Shown here: one piece after another, positions 52,817 through 62,538 of the stretch
Layout: each line of letters begins with the position of its first letter
Position numbering within the stretch: position 1 is the stretch's first letter
NCBI GenBank assembly: GCA_016787895.1
Contig: JAEUTN010000003.1
Span: 16,478 to 80,477, forward strand
Direction: 5' to 3'
From: Bacteroidia bacterium
GTDB taxonomy: Bacteria > Bacteroidota > Bacteroidia > B-17B0 > Aurantibacillaceae
DNA: 64,000 nt
The notes under the pieces: model-generated
What the model saw: the letters and a program-made list of their open reading frames with translations, nothing else
Told to the model about the DNA's origin: nothing
Database searches by the model: none
Translations under genes and position numbers: made by a program

Positions 52817-54970
52817 ATGAAAAAACAACTACCCGCTTTTCGTTTATTCCTGTTTTTAGTTATTCTGTTTTCAAAATCTTCCTTGCTGGCGCAATGTCTT
52901 TTTGGAGCACAATATGGAAGCGCCGTTCTGAACAGCACCAATCCGGGATACAGTGTTACCATTTCTACTTGCCAATTTGGTGGAGAGTTTGCGCCGCTAA
53001 CCTTTAATGTGACAGGTGCCTTTAGTTTTTCTTCCACCAACGTGAACGATTATTTTACTCTTACCAATGCCAGCAATTCGGTGATTGCGTTTGGCTCCAC
53101 ACCTCTGAACGCGGTTATTCCTACTACCGGTACTTACTACTTACACACAGCCGCCTCAGGCCCTCCGGCTTGTGCCACTCAAAATATCTGCCGTACAACG
53201 CGCGTTTTTGTTCCTTTTCCTCCCTGTGCGGGGGTTCCTCAATCAGGTACCATCAGCGCCAACCCTTCCGTAATTTGTCCGAATACCAGCGCAACGCTTA
53301 CATTACTGGGCGCTTCAACCGGCAGTGGACTCGCTTACCAATGGTACGCTTCCACCACCAATTCCATGGGTCCTTATGCACCAATACCTGGAGCAGGATC
53401 AGCCATTTATATCACATCCCCTTCGGCATCGGTTACCACCTGGTATCAGGCCGTGATTTCCTGCACTTATAGCAATCTGAATTCTACATCGAATCAGATT
53501 TCTGTTGGTATCGCCGGTACCACTACCAATTCCATACCTTATTCCGAGGGTTTTGAAGGCCTGATTGTAAATAACCAGCTTCCCAATTGTTCATGGAAGG
53601 CCAGTAACATGCCACAAACTTGTCAAACTTATATTTCACAGGATTTAAACAACCGGATTCCAAGAACAGGCAGCAAGTTCGCTTCCTTTTATTATTCTCC
53701 TGCTTCAACATCGTATTTCTATACCAATGGTCTTGATCTGAAAGCCGGAGTGACTTATTCCGCCTCTGTTTGGTATACCACGGAGTATTATACCTACACC
53801 AATTGGACAAATCTATCGTTATTGATTGGTCCTAATCAATCCACGCTTGGTTTGCAAGCTGTGGCATCAAGCAGCGGAACAGCTGCAAGTCCTAACTATA
53901 AATCCTTGTCAAATACCTTTACTGTTGCAAGCTCCGGTATTTATTATCTGGCCATACGGGCTAACAGCAGTGGAGCCTGTTGTGCCCAGTACCTGTCGTT
54001 CGACGATCTTGAGGTAACGGCGCCTTGTTCAGTGAATACGCCCACCGCAATTCTTGTGGCCAGTAACGATAGCATGTGTGTTGGCCAATCTGTTCAGTTT
54101 ACCATTTTTGCAGCCAACACCAACAGTTATGCCTGGAGCAACGGTGCTACAAGCCCTTCTATAACAGTGTCGCCTTTGTTTTCAAACAATTATTCGGTGG
54201 TGTGTACCAACACCCTGAGTTCATGCAGCGCCACGCTTAACCAGTACATTGAAGTGTTTCCAAGCCCACTGATCAACATTTTACCCTCTTCATTTTCTGT
54301 TTGCCCCGGTGAAGTCGTTTTTTTAAGCGCCACGGGTGCTAATACTTATACCTGGAGTAATGGAAGCACTGCGACGGTGAACTCGGTTTTCCCTTCAACG
54401 AACAGCAGCTATAGCCTTATTGGCACAAATCAATTTGGTTGCACCTCGCCTGCCAGTATAGGCATTACGGTATTTCCATTGCCAAACATCACAGCTGTTA
54501 GTCCGAAAAATAGCATTTGCGCAGGAGAAGCCATCACATTCACCGCAAGCGGAGCAACCGGATACACCTGGCAAGAGGGTAACAATTTTTACATAGGAAA
54601 TACAGTGCAGGTTGTTTTGAACAGCACAAGTGTATTCACCGTAACAGGAACAGATGCCAAGGGGTGCAAAAACAGCACCACGCTTAGTCAAAATGTAACT
54701 GAATGCACGGCAATTGATGAAAACGGAGAGGAGGGAGGTTCCACGCTGCTGTACCCGAATCCGGGCAGCGGTACATTTTACTTTGTGTTTAAATCCCAGG
54801 GGCCTAAAATCATTGATGTTTATGATCTTTTAGGCAAACACCTCCTGCAATTCAGCACAAGTGAGAAACGTTACAGCATCGATTTAAACCATACACTTCC
54901 GAATGGCCTGTATGTTGTGAAAATCAACAGTGATAAGGCCGGCGAAACTCTTCAGTTGATAAAACAGTAG
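52817..54970 (+). CDS. T9SS-secreted protein with jelly-roll and Ig-like domains
   Basis: 717 residues from ATG 52817 (MKKQLPAFRLFLFLVILFSKSSLLAQ); the longer frame from 52685 reads through the terminator of the previous gene. After the signal peptide comes a CUB-like or beta domain (25-140, with four Cys), an Ig-like unit with LAYQWYASTTNSMGP (about 145-230), a MAM/jelly-roll-like domain (about 235-400; YSEGFEGL.., LDLKAGVTYSASVWYTT, ending LSFDDLEVTAPC), three CHU_C-type Ig units, and a T9SS tail (TLLYPNPGSGTFYFVF). A carbohydrate- or protein-binding surface protein is most likely; no catalytic motif. Confidence 0.85.
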   Translation: MKKQLPAFRLFLFLVILFSKSSLLAQCLFGAQYGSAVLNSTNPGYSVTISTCQFGGEFAPLTFNVTGAFSFSSTNVNDYFTLTNASNSVIAFGSTPLNAVIPTTGTYYLHTAASGPPACATQNICRTTRVFVPFPPCAGVPQSGTISANPSVICPNTSATLTLLGASTGSGLAYQWYASTTNSMGPYAPIPGAGSAIYITSPSASVTTWYQAVISCTYSNLNSTSNQISVGIAGTTTNSIPYSEGFEGLIVNNQLPNCSWKASNMPQTCQTYISQDLNNRIPRTGSKFASFYYSPASTSYFYTNGLDLKAGVTYSASVWYTTEYYTYTNWTNLSLLIGPNQSTLGLQAVASSSGTAASPNYKSLSNTFTVASSGIYYLAIRANSSGACCAQYLSFDDLEVTAPCSVNTPTAILVASNDSMCVGQSVQFTIFAANTNSYAWSNGATSPSITVSPLFSNNYSVVCTNTLSSCSATLNQYIEVFPSPLINILPSSFSVCPGEVVFLSATGANTYTWSNGSTATVNSVFPSTNSSYSLIGTNQFGCTSPASIGITVFPLPNITAVSPKNSICAGEAITFTASGATGYTWQEGNNFYIGNTVQVVLNSTSVFTVTGTDAKGCKNSTTLSQNVTECTAIDENGEEGGSTLLYPNPGSGTFYFVFKSQGPKIIDVYDLLGKHLLQFSTSEKRYSIDLNHTLPNGLYVVKINSDKAGETLQLIKQ

Positions 54971-55014
54971 CCGAGCTTCAAAAGAGGAAAACTAATTTCA
55001 CCCGGGAAATAAAA

Positions 55015-55986
55015 TCAGGTAGAAAGCACTTTTATTAATTCTTCGAGTTCAGGTTTAATTTTTAAATGGTGTTTTACCGCTTTTGAAAAGGGCGTGAAAC
55101 AAATGGCGTTGTTTACCAGCCCAACCATTTCTGATCGCCGCCCTTGCATTAAGGCCTTCACAGCGTGGTATCCGTAGGTCGCGGCGTTTACTCTGCCCAT
55201 GCAGCTTGGATTGCCTCCACGCTGAATATGACCGAGTATACTTACCCGTACATCGGCTTCGGGTATGCCTTTCTTAATTTGCTCTGCCACTTTATAAGCT
55301 CCGCCGGATTCATCGCCTTCAGCTACAATTACAATCCGACTGCCGCCTTCTTTTTTCCATGTTTCAAATTTGGCATGGAGTTCGGTACTGTCGTTTTTAA
55401 GTTCTGGAATCAGCACGGCATCGGCTCCACTGGCAATCGCGCTCCTCAGAGCGATGAGGCCTGCATCGCGACCCATCACTTCCACCACAAAAATCCGATC
55501 GTGACTTTGTGCCGTATCACGAATTTTGTCAACTGCCTCAACAACGGTGTTAATGGCCGTATCGTAGCCTATGGTAAAATCAATGCCAACCAAATCGTTG
55601 TCGATGGTGCCGGCACAGCCAATAACAGGGAGTTTGCATTGGTCTTCAAAAGCAAGGGCTCCTTTAAAGGTGCCATCTCCTCCAATGGCAATCAAACCCT
55701 GAACTCCTTCTTTTTTCAGATTGTCGGCAGCCTGCCGGCGAAACCTTTCCTCCATAAACCGTTTGCTTCGGGCCGACCCCAGAATGGTGCCCCCTCGGTA
55801 AACAAGGTTTTTTACATCTGCCGGATGTAGTTTTATAAAATGGTTGTCAATCAAACCTTCATATCCTTTCAGGTAAGCCAGCACTTCAATGTTGTGATGA
55901 TGGGCGGTGAGCACAACCGCGCGGATACAGGCGTTCATACCGGGCGCATCGCCACCCGAAGTAAACACAGCAATTTTGTTAATCAT
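55015..55986 (-). CDS. pfkA: ATP-dependent 6-phosphofructokinase
   Basis: Committed step of glycolysis: fructose-6-phosphate to fructose-1,6-bisphosphate. 323 residues, the bacterial size. Motifs: GGDAPGMNA (11-19), IGGDGTFKGA with G105 after D104 (Gly here marks ATP rather than pyrophosphate as donor), GTIDNDLVGID (catalytic Asp), GYDTAINTVVEAVDKIRDTA and EVMGRDAG. It is divergent from ruvX across 30 bases, so the two share a control region. Confidence 0.97.
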   Translation of the reverse strand: MINKIAVFTSGGDAPGMNACIRAVVLTAHHHNIEVLAYLKGYEGLIDNHFIKLHPADVKNLVYRGGTILGSARSKRFMEERFRRQAADNLKKEGVQGLIAIGGDGTFKGALAFEDQCKLPVIGCAGTIDNDLVGIDFTIGYDTAINTVVEAVDKIRDTAQSHDRIFVVEVMGRDAGLIALRSAIASGADAVLIPELKNDSTELHAKFETWKKEGGSRIVIVAEGDESGGAYKVAEQIKKGIPEADVRVSILGHIQRGGNPSCMGRVNAATYGYHAVKALMQGRRSEMVGLVNNAICFTPFSKAVKHHLKIKPELEELIKVLST

Positions 55987-56016
55987 CTTACTAAATTACA
56001 TATTTTTACTTTCTGC

Positions 56017-56433
56017 ATGGGAAGAATACTGGCAATAGATTATGGCAGCAAACGTGTGGGCCTTGCCGTTACCGACCCGCTCAGGCTTATTGCCGGAGGA
56101 TTGGATACGCTGCACAGCAAGGACCTTATGGCTTTTTTAAAAACGTATACCACGAAAGAAAAAGTAGATGTGATTGTGGTAGGTGAACCAAAAACCCTGA
56201 TGAACGAAAAAAGTACAAGTGCAAGATTTATTGAACCCTTTGTAAAACAGCTGGAAAAAACCTTCCCTGAAATTAAAATTGACCGTTACGACGAACGGTT
56301 CACCAGCCGCATGGCCATGCAAAGCATGATTGAAGGGGGCCTGAAAAAAAAGGACAGACAGAACAAAGAAACCGTGGATCAGGTAAGTGCCATCATTATT
56401 TTGCAGGACTACATGAGAGCCAAGGGCATTTAA
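56017..56433 (+). CDS. ruvX: Holliday-junction resolvase-like RuvX/YqgF
   Basis: 138 residues from ATG 56017 (MGRILAIDYGSKRVGLAVTDP); an earlier frame opening would overlap pfkA. RNase H-like fold with the conserved acidic residues D8 (AIDYG), VVGEPK and YDERFTSRMA, and the KDRQNKETVDQVSAIIILQDYM helix. YqgF proteins act in 16S rRNA 5'-end maturation or as junction resolvases. Followed by rsmE after 33 bases. Confidence 0.95.
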   Translation: MGRILAIDYGSKRVGLAVTDPLRLIAGGLDTLHSKDLMAFLKTYTTKEKVDVIVVGEPKTLMNEKSTSARFIEPFVKQLEKTFPEIKIDRYDERFTSRMAMQSMIEGGLKKKDRQNKETVDQVSAIIILQDYMRAKGI

Positions 56434-56466
56434 ACGAATCATTCAACTTTTTAAGCCTACATACCT

Positions 56467-57162
56467 TTGAATAGTTTTATCGCCAACATATCCGAACAAG
56501 AAGCTGTACTCGGTCCTGAAGAAAGTTTGCACTGTTGCAAGGTGCTGAGAAAAAAACCCGGAGATGTGATTCAGGTGATTGATGGCAAGGGTTGGTTTTA
56601 TGAGGCCATCTTGAATGTAGTTTCAGAGAAAGTATGCAGAGCCCAACTTCAAGGACCGGGGAGGGAACAAGTTAAACGCGATTATTATTTGCACCTGGCC
56701 ATAGCGCCTACCAAACAAATCGACCGCACTGAATGGTTGCTGGAGAAAGCGGTTGAACTGGGCGTGGATGAAATTTCTTTGCTACGTTGTCACAATTCAG
56801 AACGTACGCATGTGAACACCGACCGGATGAGGAAAATTATTGAGTCGGCAGTGAAACAAAGCCTGCAGGCACGATTGCCTCAATTGAACGCGCTGATTGA
56901 TTTTGATGTTTTGATAAAGGAGAACGGCAGTACCCAGAAATTGATTGCCCACTGTGAACCCGGCGAAAAATTAAACCTGCGCGGGATTCAGTTTAAAAAC
57001 CAAAATACTATTGTTCTGATAGGACCCGAAGGTGATTTTTCACCCCAGGAAATTCATAAGGCTTTAAACAACGGTTTTAAAGCATTGAGTTTAGGGGATA
57101 CCCGTTTAAGAACTGAAACAGCGGGTCTTGCAGTTGTGCAAGCGGCTTTTCTTTTGTCGTAG
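56467..57162 (+). CDS. rsmE: 16S rRNA (uracil1498-N3)-methyltransferase RsmE
   Basis: 231 residues. PUA-like N-terminus, then a SPOUT knot domain with AIAPTKQIDRTEWLLEKAVELGVDEI, VLIGPEGDFSPQEI and SLGDTRLRTETAGLAV. It methylates U1498 in the decoding site. The start is a TTG (56467); no ATG or GTG fits, and translation from TTG gives the usual strand-opening residues. Cotranscribed with ruvX. It ends 1 base from the convergent peroxidase gene. Confidence 0.94.
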   Translation: MNSFIANISEQEAVLGPEESLHCCKVLRKKPGDVIQVIDGKGWFYEAILNVVSEKVCRAQLQGPGREQVKRDYYLHLAIAPTKQIDRTEWLLEKAVELGVDEISLLRCHNSERTHVNTDRMRKIIESAVKQSLQARLPQLNALIDFDVLIKENGSTQKLIAHCEPGEKLNLRGIQFKNQNTIVLIGPEGDFSPQEIHKALNNGFKALSLGDTRLRTETAGLAVVQAAFLLS

Positions 57163-57163
57163 A

Positions 57164-57745
57164 TTATAGCTTTGAGGTAATGTCTTCCGATAAAGGGTTC
57201 ACGCTGCTTTTAAAGAACTGCATCACGTTTCCCTTTTCATCGATAAGGTATTTGCAAAAATTCCAACCCGGTGCTTCGTTGCAAACCCCGTTCTCTTCTT
57301 TGGTGCTGAGCCATTTGTAAAGGGGGTGCATGTCGCTTCCTTTCACACTGATTTTTTCCATCATTAGAAAAGTGACCCCATAATTTTTTTGGCAAAAGCT
57401 GGAGATTTCTGCATTACTGCCGGGTTCCTGAGATCCGAAATTGTTGGCCGGAAAGCCGATCACCACCAGTTTGTCTTTGTATTTATTATGGAGTGCTTCC
57501 AGATCCTTGTATTGAGGGGTGTACCCGCATTGGCTGGCCACGTTAACCAGTAACATTTTTTTACCCTTAAAAGAGGATAAAGCAACCGGTTTTCCATCAA
57601 TGGAATTCAAGGTAAAGTCATAAATACTTTTTTGAGCCGGCAGACCGGTTTTGTTTGCCGGTTTTGTAGTGAAGGAGGCAAGGCTGGCAATAAGGCTTAA
57701 CAGCAATAAGGCGGAGGCCGCGAAATACTCTTTGGTTGTTTTCAT
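57164..57745 (-). CDS. Exported glutathione peroxidase-family (thiol peroxidase) protein
   Basis: 193 residues from ATG 57745 (MKTTKEYFAASALLLLSLIA); an ATG at 57751 adds two residues. An N-terminal hydrophobic segment (about 8-24) marks export or membrane anchoring. Catalytic set: C73 (NVASQCGYTPQY), Q106 (NNFGSQEPG) and W161 (GWNFCKY). Cys rather than selenocysteine is used, and C118 (SSFCQKNYG) is the likely resolving Cys, so thioredoxin-like partners rather than glutathione are expected. It removes peroxides outside the cytoplasm. Confidence 0.92.
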   Translation of the reverse strand: MKTTKEYFAASALLLLSLIASLASFTTKPANKTGLPAQKSIYDFTLNSIDGKPVALSSFKGKKMLLVNVASQCGYTPQYKDLEALHNKYKDKLVVIGFPANNFGSQEPGSNAEISSFCQKNYGVTFLMMEKISVKGSDMHPLYKWLSTKEENGVCNEAPGWNFCKYLIDEKGNVMQFFKSSVNPLSEDITSKL

Positions 57746-57775
57746 ACACATACAACAAATGTACTCAGGAATTGT

Positions 57776-58309
57776 TCAGGGCAAAATGATTCGGAAGCCG
57801 GTGGAGATGGAAAAACCATTGGAATAAATGGGTTGGTTCGGGAGTTTATCGGCCACGGAGCCGGTTCCCATTCCACCCAATTCAATGAAATAGTTAAAAG
57901 AATTGTATGGAAAAAACTCAAAACCAAACACACCATACCCTCCAAGGTTAAGCGTGTTGCTTGAAAAAGAGGAGGAGGGAATCAGGAAGAGTAAGCCTCC
58001 TTCCCCATAAATACGAATACCCGGAGTTACCATGCCTGCAAATCCAATCAAGCCCGCGCTTAGGTTGGAATAAGGCGACCAGGTAGTGAGGGAATCTTTT
58101 ACATGCTGATGAAACATCAGGTTGTATTTTAATCTAAGCCCTATGCTGTTAAAAAAAACAGGGCTGCTGTAATGTACACCAAAACCAAAATCGTTTTGGT
58201 ACTGATTGAGTTGAAAGCCAAATCCGTGGCCATAATTGATGTAATTGTTCTGTGCTTTTTGTGTATGAAACAAAAAAGTAAGGAACAGGAGGAAGACTGT
58301 TTTTTTCAT
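57776..58309 (-). CDS. Small hypothetical outer-membrane beta-barrel protein
   Basis: 177 residues. Signal peptide to about residue 19 (HTQKAQ). The rest shows short alternating aromatic/glycine strands (GFGFQLNQYQNDFGFGVHYSSP, LRLKYNLMFH, GIRIYGEGGLLF, GYGVFGFEFFPY, YFIELGGMG) ending in FSISTGFRIILP, a terminal strand with an aromatic near the end, typical of an 8- to 10-stranded barrel. Not assigned to a family. The ATG at 58309 is preceded by the 2TM gene's stop at 58351 on the same strand. Confidence 0.7.
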   Translation of the reverse strand: MKKTVFLLFLTFLFHTQKAQNNYINYGHGFGFQLNQYQNDFGFGVHYSSPVFFNSIGLRLKYNLMFHQHVKDSLTTWSPYSNLSAGLIGFAGMVTPGIRIYGEGGLLFLIPSSSFSSNTLNLGGYGVFGFEFFPYNSFNYFIELGGMGTGSVADKLPNQPIYSNGFSISTGFRIILP

Positions 58310-58350
58310 GTGTTTGTGTTGAAGTATCTGAAAAAAGCAAACTGTTTTTT

Positions 58351-58623
58351 TCAGGACTTGTCTTTAAGTTTGTTGTATTCTTTTTCTATGGCGTTGGTTT
58401 CATTAAACAAATACACCGAAGCATAATTAAAAAATAAACCAATGCCCCAACCCAGTGTTGACCAGGCCGGCCAGGGCAGGCCGTGTTTGTGTTCTTCATT
58501 TGAGCCCATGAACCAAAGGACCCATAAAAATAAATTAACAATAAGATAGGTGTACAGGTGGCGTTTAAAGCCCACTCTTTGTTTAGCGGCCTTCCACAAG
58601 GCTTTGTCTTTTTCGTTTTCCAT
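58351..58623 (-). CDS. 2TM-domain membrane protein
   Basis: 90 residues. Two hydrophobic helices at about 22-40 and 55-73 joined by a charged loop (GSNEEHKHGLPWPAWSTLGWG), ending in a charged tail (NAIEKEYNKLKDKS); the pattern AAKQRVGFKRHLYTYLIVNLFLWV is typical of the 2TM domain family. Last gene of a three-gene unit, 4 bases after the winged-helix gene. Function of the family is not established; it is often found beside regulators in this phylum. Confidence 0.85.
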   Translation of the reverse strand: MENEKDKALWKAAKQRVGFKRHLYTYLIVNLFLWVLWFMGSNEEHKHGLPWPAWSTLGWGIGLFFNYASVYLFNETNAIEKEYNKLKDKS

Positions 58624-58627
58624 GGTT

Positions 58628-58927
58628 TTAGTTTTGATTTGTTTGATTGGGATGGATGTATGCTTTTAAATCGTTGACGTATTCATCAAACGCTTTTCTT
58701 CCTTTGTTGGTTATTTTACATGTGGTTAAGGGATAGTTGTTCTGGAATTTTTTTTCAATACTGATGTAGTTCGCATCCTTTAATTTTTGCAACTGTACGC
58801 TAATGTTTCCCGCGCTGGCCCTGGTTTTTTCTTTTAAAAAAGAAAAGTCCGCTTCTTTTACCTGTATTAACAGCGACACGATGGCCAGCCGGAGCTGGGA
58901 GTGGAGCAGGGGATCAAGTTCCTTCAT
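58628..58927 (-). CDS. Winged-helix transcriptional regulator
   Basis: 99 residues, a stand-alone winged helix. The recognition region is KEKTRASAGNISVQLQKLKDANYISIEKKF, followed by a wing (LTTCKITNKGRKAFDEYVNDLKAY), matching the small MarR/PadR-like HTH_34 group. No ligand domain. It overlaps the upstream gene by 14 bases. With no effector domain it probably represses its own operon unless a signal reaches it through the adjacent membrane proteins; the palindrome in the operon promoter is the obvious target. Confidence 0.88.
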   Translation of the reverse strand: MKELDPLLHSQLRLAIVSLLIQVKEADFSFLKEKTRASAGNISVQLQKLKDANYISIEKKFQNNYPLTTCKITNKGRKAFDEYVNDLKAYIHPNQTNQN

Positions 58928-59504
58928 TCATCCGGCGTTTGAATTTGTTTTTTAAGGCGTGACCCGGTATCAAATAAGAGACCAGCACCGAAAGGGCAAT
59001 CATCAACAGCTGAGCGTTTTCTTTTAAAAAGAAGGAGAGTAAACTCAGGGCAAAACATAGGGCTCCACCAATAATCAGGGGTTTAAACTCAATAAAACAA
59101 CCGGTTGTAAAAGTGCCAATGGCGTACAGTAAAATAAATACCGGAAGCAACGTACCGTTGTGTATTAATACGGTACTCACCACCAATACAAGCATGGCGA
59201 GGCCCAAAGCTTTCCATAAATAACCAATATGGGTTTCGAGGTGTGTTTTGACTTTTTGCTCACGCGATTGTTTCATGCCGTATACTAATGAAATAATCCC
59301 ACCCAGGGGCATCAACAACCAAACCAGTGCCGAGGCCTCGTGCAATACCGGTAACAACAGGTAATGGCCCAGAGCTGCGCTAAAAGTGAGCCAACCCCAG
59401 AGAATAAAATAAAAACTATCGTCGCTGTAATGCTGTTTTGTTTTCTCCACCATCTCCTGAATGATGGCTAAACTTTCGGAGGGACTAATGTGTTTTTCTT
59501 CCAT
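58914..59504 (-). CDS. Hypothetical polytopic membrane protein, first gene of the winged-helix module
   Basis: 196 residues from ATG 59504 (MEEKHISPSESLAIIQEMVEKTK); a longer frame to 59525 would enter the -7 box. A charged N-terminus of about 35 residues precedes five to six helices (FILWGWLTFSAALGHYLLL, LVWLLMPLGGIISLVYGM, a loop with KVKTHLETH, then three more). No catalytic motif recognised. It shares an operon with a winged-helix regulator and a 2TM protein, so it may sense or transmit a membrane signal; function unknown. Confidence 0.78.
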   Translation of the reverse strand: MEEKHISPSESLAIIQEMVEKTKQHYSDDSFYFILWGWLTFSAALGHYLLLPVLHEASALVWLLMPLGGIISLVYGMKQSREQKVKTHLETHIGYLWKALGLAMLVLVVSTVLIHNGTLLPVFILLYAIGTFTTGCFIEFKPLIIGGALCFALSLLSFFLKENAQLLMIALSVLVSYLIPGHALKNKFKRRMNEGT

Positions 59505-59522
59505 TTTTGTGATTTTATTCTG

Positions 59523-59554
59523 CAAATATAAAGTAGTTTATACTATAAACCAAA
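59523..59554 (-). promoter_or_regulatory. Promoter and palindromic operator of the winged-helix/membrane module
   Basis: Minus strand: TTTG (59554-59551), 20-base spacer, TATATTTG (59530-59523, exact). Fifteen of the twenty spacer bases (59550-59536) form the perfect palindrome GTTTATA-G-TATAAAC, abutting the -33. A dimeric repressor bound there would block polymerase. The ATG is 19 bases past the -7 box. Confidence 0.72.
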
Positions 59555-59560
59555 TGCTCA

Positions 59561-59593
59561 AAAATAAAACCGCTAAAAATTCATTTAGCGGTT
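59561..59593 (-). terminator. gltA terminator
   Basis: Minus strand: AACCGCTAAA / TTTAGCGGTT with a 6-base loop, followed by TTATTTT. It ends 7 bases before the -33 of the next operon. Confidence 0.85.
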
Positions 59594-59614
59594 CATTCTC
59601 AATAGTTTAAAAAA

Positions 59615-60952
59615 TTATTTTTTGGCGGCTTCCTGGGCTGCCTTGATTTTTGCTTTGATATTGTCGGTTGTAAGTGATCCCGGTCTCTCAATAGGGGAGC
59701 CGGTAGCTCTGTCCCAAATAAGACTGGCTAACACACCAAGAGCACGGCTCACACCAAACAATACGGTATAAAAATCAAACTCATACATACCATAATGCAC
59801 AAGCAAGGCACCAGAATGGGCATCCACGTTGGGCCATGGGTTTTTGATTTTGCCGGTACTCTCCAGGATAGGAGGTGCCACTTCGTAGATCATTTGCACG
59901 ATTTCGCAAATATCATCGTGTTTGATATAGGTTTTATAGAAGTCCTGCTGAGCGGTGAAACGAGGATCGGTTTTACGCAATACGGCGTGTCCGTATCCCG
60001 GCACCACTTTTCCTTCAGTCAGAGTTTTTTTAATGTATTCAGCAATCTGCTCTTTGGTTGGAAGTCCTCCACCCAGACTTTCTTTTAATTCCATGATCCA
60101 GCTGAGCACTTCCTGATTGGCTAAGCCGTGAAGAGGTCCTGCCAATCCATTCATGCCGGCTGCAAAGGCCAGATAAGGGTCGCTTAACGCGGAACCCACA
60201 AGATGGGTGGTGTGCGCTGATACGTTTCCGCCTTCATGATCGGCGTGAATGGTAAGGTATAAACGCATCAAACGTTTCATGTCGAAGGCCTCATAACCCA
60301 GCATGTGAGCGAAGTTGGCTGCCCAATCGAGTTTATGGTTGGGTTCAATGTGAACGCCACCTTTGTATTTTCTTCTGTAAATATAGGCTGCAATGCGTGG
60401 CAAACGGGCTATGAGGTTCATACTGTCCTCGTAGGCGTAATCCCAGTATTCTTTTTTACTCATGCCTTTTGCGTAGGCTTTGGCGAATTCTGATTCCCTT
60501 TGCATGGCCATTACCCCAATTACAAACTGTGTCATGGGATGCATGTCAACCGGCAATTTTTCTATTACGTCGAACACGTGTTTTGGCACGTTGTTACGTT
60601 TGGTCCATTCGGTGGTGATAAAGGTTACGTCCTCCTGACTTGGCATTTCACCAACCAACATGAGGTAAAAAATACCTTCCGGAAGCGGTTCGGTGCCACC
60701 GGGTGCTTTAGGAAGTTGTTTTCGTAATTCGGGAATGGAGTAACCTCTGAAACGTATGCCTTCTTCAGCATCCAGTCGTGAAGTTTCGGTTACCATTCCC
60801 ACCATGCCTCTCATTCCTTGGTATACTTGAGCTACAGTGATTTCACCAAGTTTAAGTTCACCATGATTTTTTATGATGTCCTTGATATCGGCAGAAAGCG
60901 CTTCGGCCTTGGTTTTGAATTTTTCCTTTAGTGGATCGATTTGTGATGTCAT
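59615..60952 (-). CDS. gltA: Citrate synthase, mitochondrial-like type
   Basis: Condenses acetyl-CoA with oxaloacetate. 445 residues. The catalytic triad is H275 ([10 protein letters not shown]), H322 ([16 protein letters not shown]) and D377 ([11 protein letters not shown]), almost the numbering of the pig mitochondrial enzyme (274, 320, 375). Further blocks [39 protein letters not shown] [14 protein letters not shown] and [15 protein letters not shown] are the mitochondrial versions rather than those of E. coli GltA, so it is probably a dimer without NADH inhibition. It stands alone between eno and the winged-helix module. Confidence 0.96.
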   Translation of the reverse strand: MTSQIDPLKEKFKTKAEALSADIKDIIKNHGELKLGEITVAQVYQGMRGMVGMVTETSRLDAEEGIRFRGYSIPELRKQLPKAPGGTEPLPEGIFYLMLVGEMPSQEDVTFITTEWTKRNNVPKHVFDVIEKLPVDMHPMTQFVIGVMAMQRESEFAKAYAKGMSKKEYWDYAYEDSMNLIARLPRIAAYIYRRKYKGGVHIEPNHKLDWAANFAHMLGYEAFDMKRLMRLYLTIHADHEGGNVSAHTTHLVGSALSDPYLAFAAGMNGLAGPLHGLANQEVLSWIMELKESLGGGLPTKEQIAEYIKKTLTEGKVVPGYGHAVLRKTDPRFTAQQDFYKTYIKHDDICEIVQMIYEVAPPILESTGKIKNPWPNVDAHSGALLVHYGMYEFDFYTVLFGVSRALGVLASLIWDRATGSPIERPGSLTTDNIKAKIKAAQEAAKK

Positions 60953-60959
60953 AGCTTGG

Positions 60960-60990
60960 TAAAGTTACAATGTGATGAATAATATTACAA
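60960..60990 (-). promoter_or_regulatory. Candidate gltA promoter
   Basis: Minus strand: TTG (60990-60988), 20-base spacer, TAACTTTA (60967-60960; one mismatch), only 8 bases before the ATG, so the leader would be very short. Confidence 0.5.
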
Positions 60991-61010
60991 CGGTTTGCCC
61001 TAAATTTTGC

Positions 61011-62339
<1,329 letters not shown>

Positions 62340-62511
62340 TTATTACAGAGGGAATAGAATGGATTTATTTAAAAAATGGTCTCAATCAGGAAGATTCTTA
62401 TACTACTATTCAAAGCTTAGGTCTGCAATCCAAGCCAATCAGGGAAATCGTTTTGGTCTAAGATTACTGCAAAAAATGAATTCAATGGGATAGTGTTCAT
62501 GTTTTTTTTAA

Positions 62512-62519
62512 TACATTTG
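62512..62519 (+). promoter_or_regulatory. -7 element for the glycine-rich gene at the window end
   Basis: TACATTTG, exact TAnnTTTG, 19 bases before ATG 62539. The rest of the 238-base interval 62301-62538 shows no ORF or hairpin that I can support. Confidence 0.5.
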
Positions 62520-62538
62520 GTTAAAATCACAATTCATC

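Noticed and set aside
56462..56469. TACCTTTG, an exact -7 match at the start of rsmE
   Set aside because: It overlaps the only plausible start codon (TTG 56467), so a transcript from it would lack the start; likely chance within the ruvX-rsmE transcript.
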